DNA of 64,000 bases from Sulfurospirillum multivorans DSM 12446 (lineage in GTDB: Bacteria > Campylobacterota > Campylobacteria > Campylobacterales > Sulfurospirillaceae), in the NCBI RefSeq assembly GCF_000568815.1, contig NZ_CP007201.1, positions 1,488,001 to 1,552,000 on the forward strand, read 5' to 3'. A model generated the notes under the pieces. It had not been told where the DNA came from and made no database searches. It saw nothing but the letters and a program-made list of their open reading frames with translations. Of this stretch, positions 62,918 through 64,000 are shown piece after piece (within the stretch, counting starts at the first letter, position 1; every line of letters starts with the position of its first letter). The translations under genes and the position numbers were made by a program.

Positions 62918-64000
62918 GTCAGTTTCGCTTCCAACGCTTCCACCACTTGGTGCATTTTGTACAGTGAATCAGGATTGAGTGAGATCGAATCGATCCCATT
63001 TTTCACCAAAAACTCCGTAATTTCAGGGTAATCAGAAGGCGCTTGCCCGCAAATACCGATGTATTTACCGTGTGCTTTACATGCTTCGATTGCCATTTTC
63101 AGCATTTTTGTCACGGCAGGATTACGCTCATCGAAAATATGTGCGATCATCCCACTCTCTCTGTCTACCCCTAAAACAAGCTGTGTCAGATCATTCGATC
63201 CAATCGAATAGCCATCAAAGATTTTCAAAAACGCATCGGCAATGATCACATTGGCAGGTATCTCGCACATCGCGTAAATTTTAAGTCCATTTTCCCCTTG
63301 CACCAAACCTTGCGCGTTCATAATGCCAATGACTTTTGCCCCTTCTTCGGGTGTTCGCACAAACGGAAGCATGATGACAACATTGGTTAGTCCCATATCG
63401 TCTCGCACGCGCTTAAGCGCTTCACACTCCCATGCATATGCCTCTTTATAACTTTCATCGTAATAGCGACTTGCCCCACGAAACCCTATCATGGGGTTTT
63501 CTTCGACGGCCTCGTAAGCTAGACCTCCTAGCATATTGCGGTATTCATTGCTTTTAAAATCACTCGTGCGAATGATGACGGGTTTAGGGTAAAATGCCGC
63601 AGCAATCATGCCCACACCTTCGCTGATCTTTTGCAAGAAAAACTCTTTAGCATCACGATAAGGAGCCATAAAGGCTTTGATGGCTTCTTCATCTTTGACC
63701 TTATTGCCTTTGTGCATATTCACCAGTGCCATCGGATGGGCATTGATGGAATGCGTCATAATAAACTCCATACGAGCCAGTCCGACGCCATCATTGGGCA
63801 TTTTGGCAAGATTGAACGCTTCGGCTGGATTGCCCACATTCATCATGAGTTTTGTCTTTGTCTCTTTAAGGGAGCTTATATCCATCGTTTTACATGTAAA
63901 GGCAATTTCACCTTCATAGATATAGCCTTCATCGCCCTGCGCACAGCTGACGGTGACTTTTTGAGTGTTACTGAGCACTTCGGTGGCATTGCCACATCCT
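62914..64000 (-). CDS. ppsA: phosphoenolpyruvate synthase, C-terminal part (5' end outside window)
   Basis: The minus-strand frame stays open to the right edge ([10 protein letters not shown] at the border), so the GTG-like start inside is not real. The 362 or so visible residues are the PEP-utilising C-terminal barrel: [56 protein letters not shown] and the catalytic Cys region [12 protein letters not shown]. The enzyme makes PEP from pyruvate for gluconeogenesis. The phospho-His domain lies beyond the window. It overlaps the slyD-like stop by four bases tail to tail. Confidence 0.93.
   Translation of the reverse strand, partial: GCGNATEVLSNTQKVTVSCAQGDEGYIYEGEIAFTCKTMDISSLKETKTKLMMNVGNPAEAFNLAKMPNDGVGLARMEFIMTHSINAHPMALVNMHKGNKVKDEEAIKAFMAPYRDAKEFFLQKISEGVGMIAAAFYPKPVIIRTSDFKSNEYRNMLGGLAYEAVEENPMIGFRGASRYYDESYKEAYAWECEALKRVRDDMGLTNVVIMLPFVRTPEEGAKVIGIMNAQGLVQGENGLKIYAMCEIPANVIIADAFLKIFDGYSIGSNDLTQLVLGVDRESGMIAHIFDERNPAVTKMLKMAIEACKAHGKYIGICGQAPSDYPEITEFLVKNGIDSISLNPDSLYKMHQVVEALEAKLT

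Noticed and set aside
1..64000. CRISPR arrays and rRNA genes
   Set aside because: No regularly spaced direct repeats and no rRNA sequence were seen; the only RNA gene found is tRNA-Leu.

Overview
The window comes from a Campylobacterota (Epsilonproteobacteria) chromosome and matches the organohalide-respiration region of Sulfurospirillum, most likely S. multivorans. The main reason is a gene at 3311-4816 recognisable as the tetrachloroethene reductive dehalogenase pceA: 501 codons, a Tat leader, and the catalytic Tyr, Asn and Arg at the known positions. It is followed by pceB, a second RdhA/RdhB pair, a complete anaerobic (norpseudo)cobamide pathway, and an IS21-type insertion in a tetR gene. 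The DNA is AT-rich and densely packed.

Layout. 1-2952: riboflavin genes (ribA end, ribBA, ribH) and an AhpD-like protein. 3100-13100: two parallel modules, each with an RdhA, a small RdhB membrane protein, and on the other strand a response regulator plus a 7TM-type histidine kinase. A tetR fragment and an IscU-like scaffold gene lie after pceB. 13300-15460: a small membrane protein and a NapG/NapH-like quinol-dehydrogenase pair (pceM, pceN). 15660-38215: a nearly continuous, mostly overlapping operon that makes and imports corrinoid, from uroporphyrinogen III to the nucleotide loop. It includes a CobD-like enzyme expected to supply ethanolamine phosphate for norcobamides, a BtuCDF importer and an ABC exporter. 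38199-40872: a second tetR, broken by IS21 (istAB) and apparently by frameshifts. 41018-42966: four small redox or membrane genes.

43000-54530 is an accessory region. It holds an operon of tiny membrane proteins with unusually strong ribosome-binding sites, a decayed type I methylase (hsdM) and a DUF45 metallopeptidase remnant, a tyrosine-recombinase operon broken by an IS5-family element, a repressor/membrane-protein pair, and a P4-type integrase against the 3' end of a tRNA-Leu(CAA) gene. 54600-64000 is core chromosome: HU, flgL, ftsK, acnB, a SlyD-like isomerase and the end of ppsA.

How the genes work together (established for the family plus inference): the kinase and regulator sense the organohalide and switch on promoters carrying CTATW repeats. 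I find such sites before pceA, the IscU-like gene, the 13308 gene, pceM and the 41018 gene. PceM/PceN pass electrons from menaquinol towards PceA in the periplasm, and the large operon makes the corrinoid cofactor. The least explained items are the 5'-UTR hairpin shared by the two rdhA genes, the CTTTACATGTAAAG palindrome scattered through coding DNA, the tiny membrane-protein operon near 44 kb, and the repressor/membrane pair near 52 kb.
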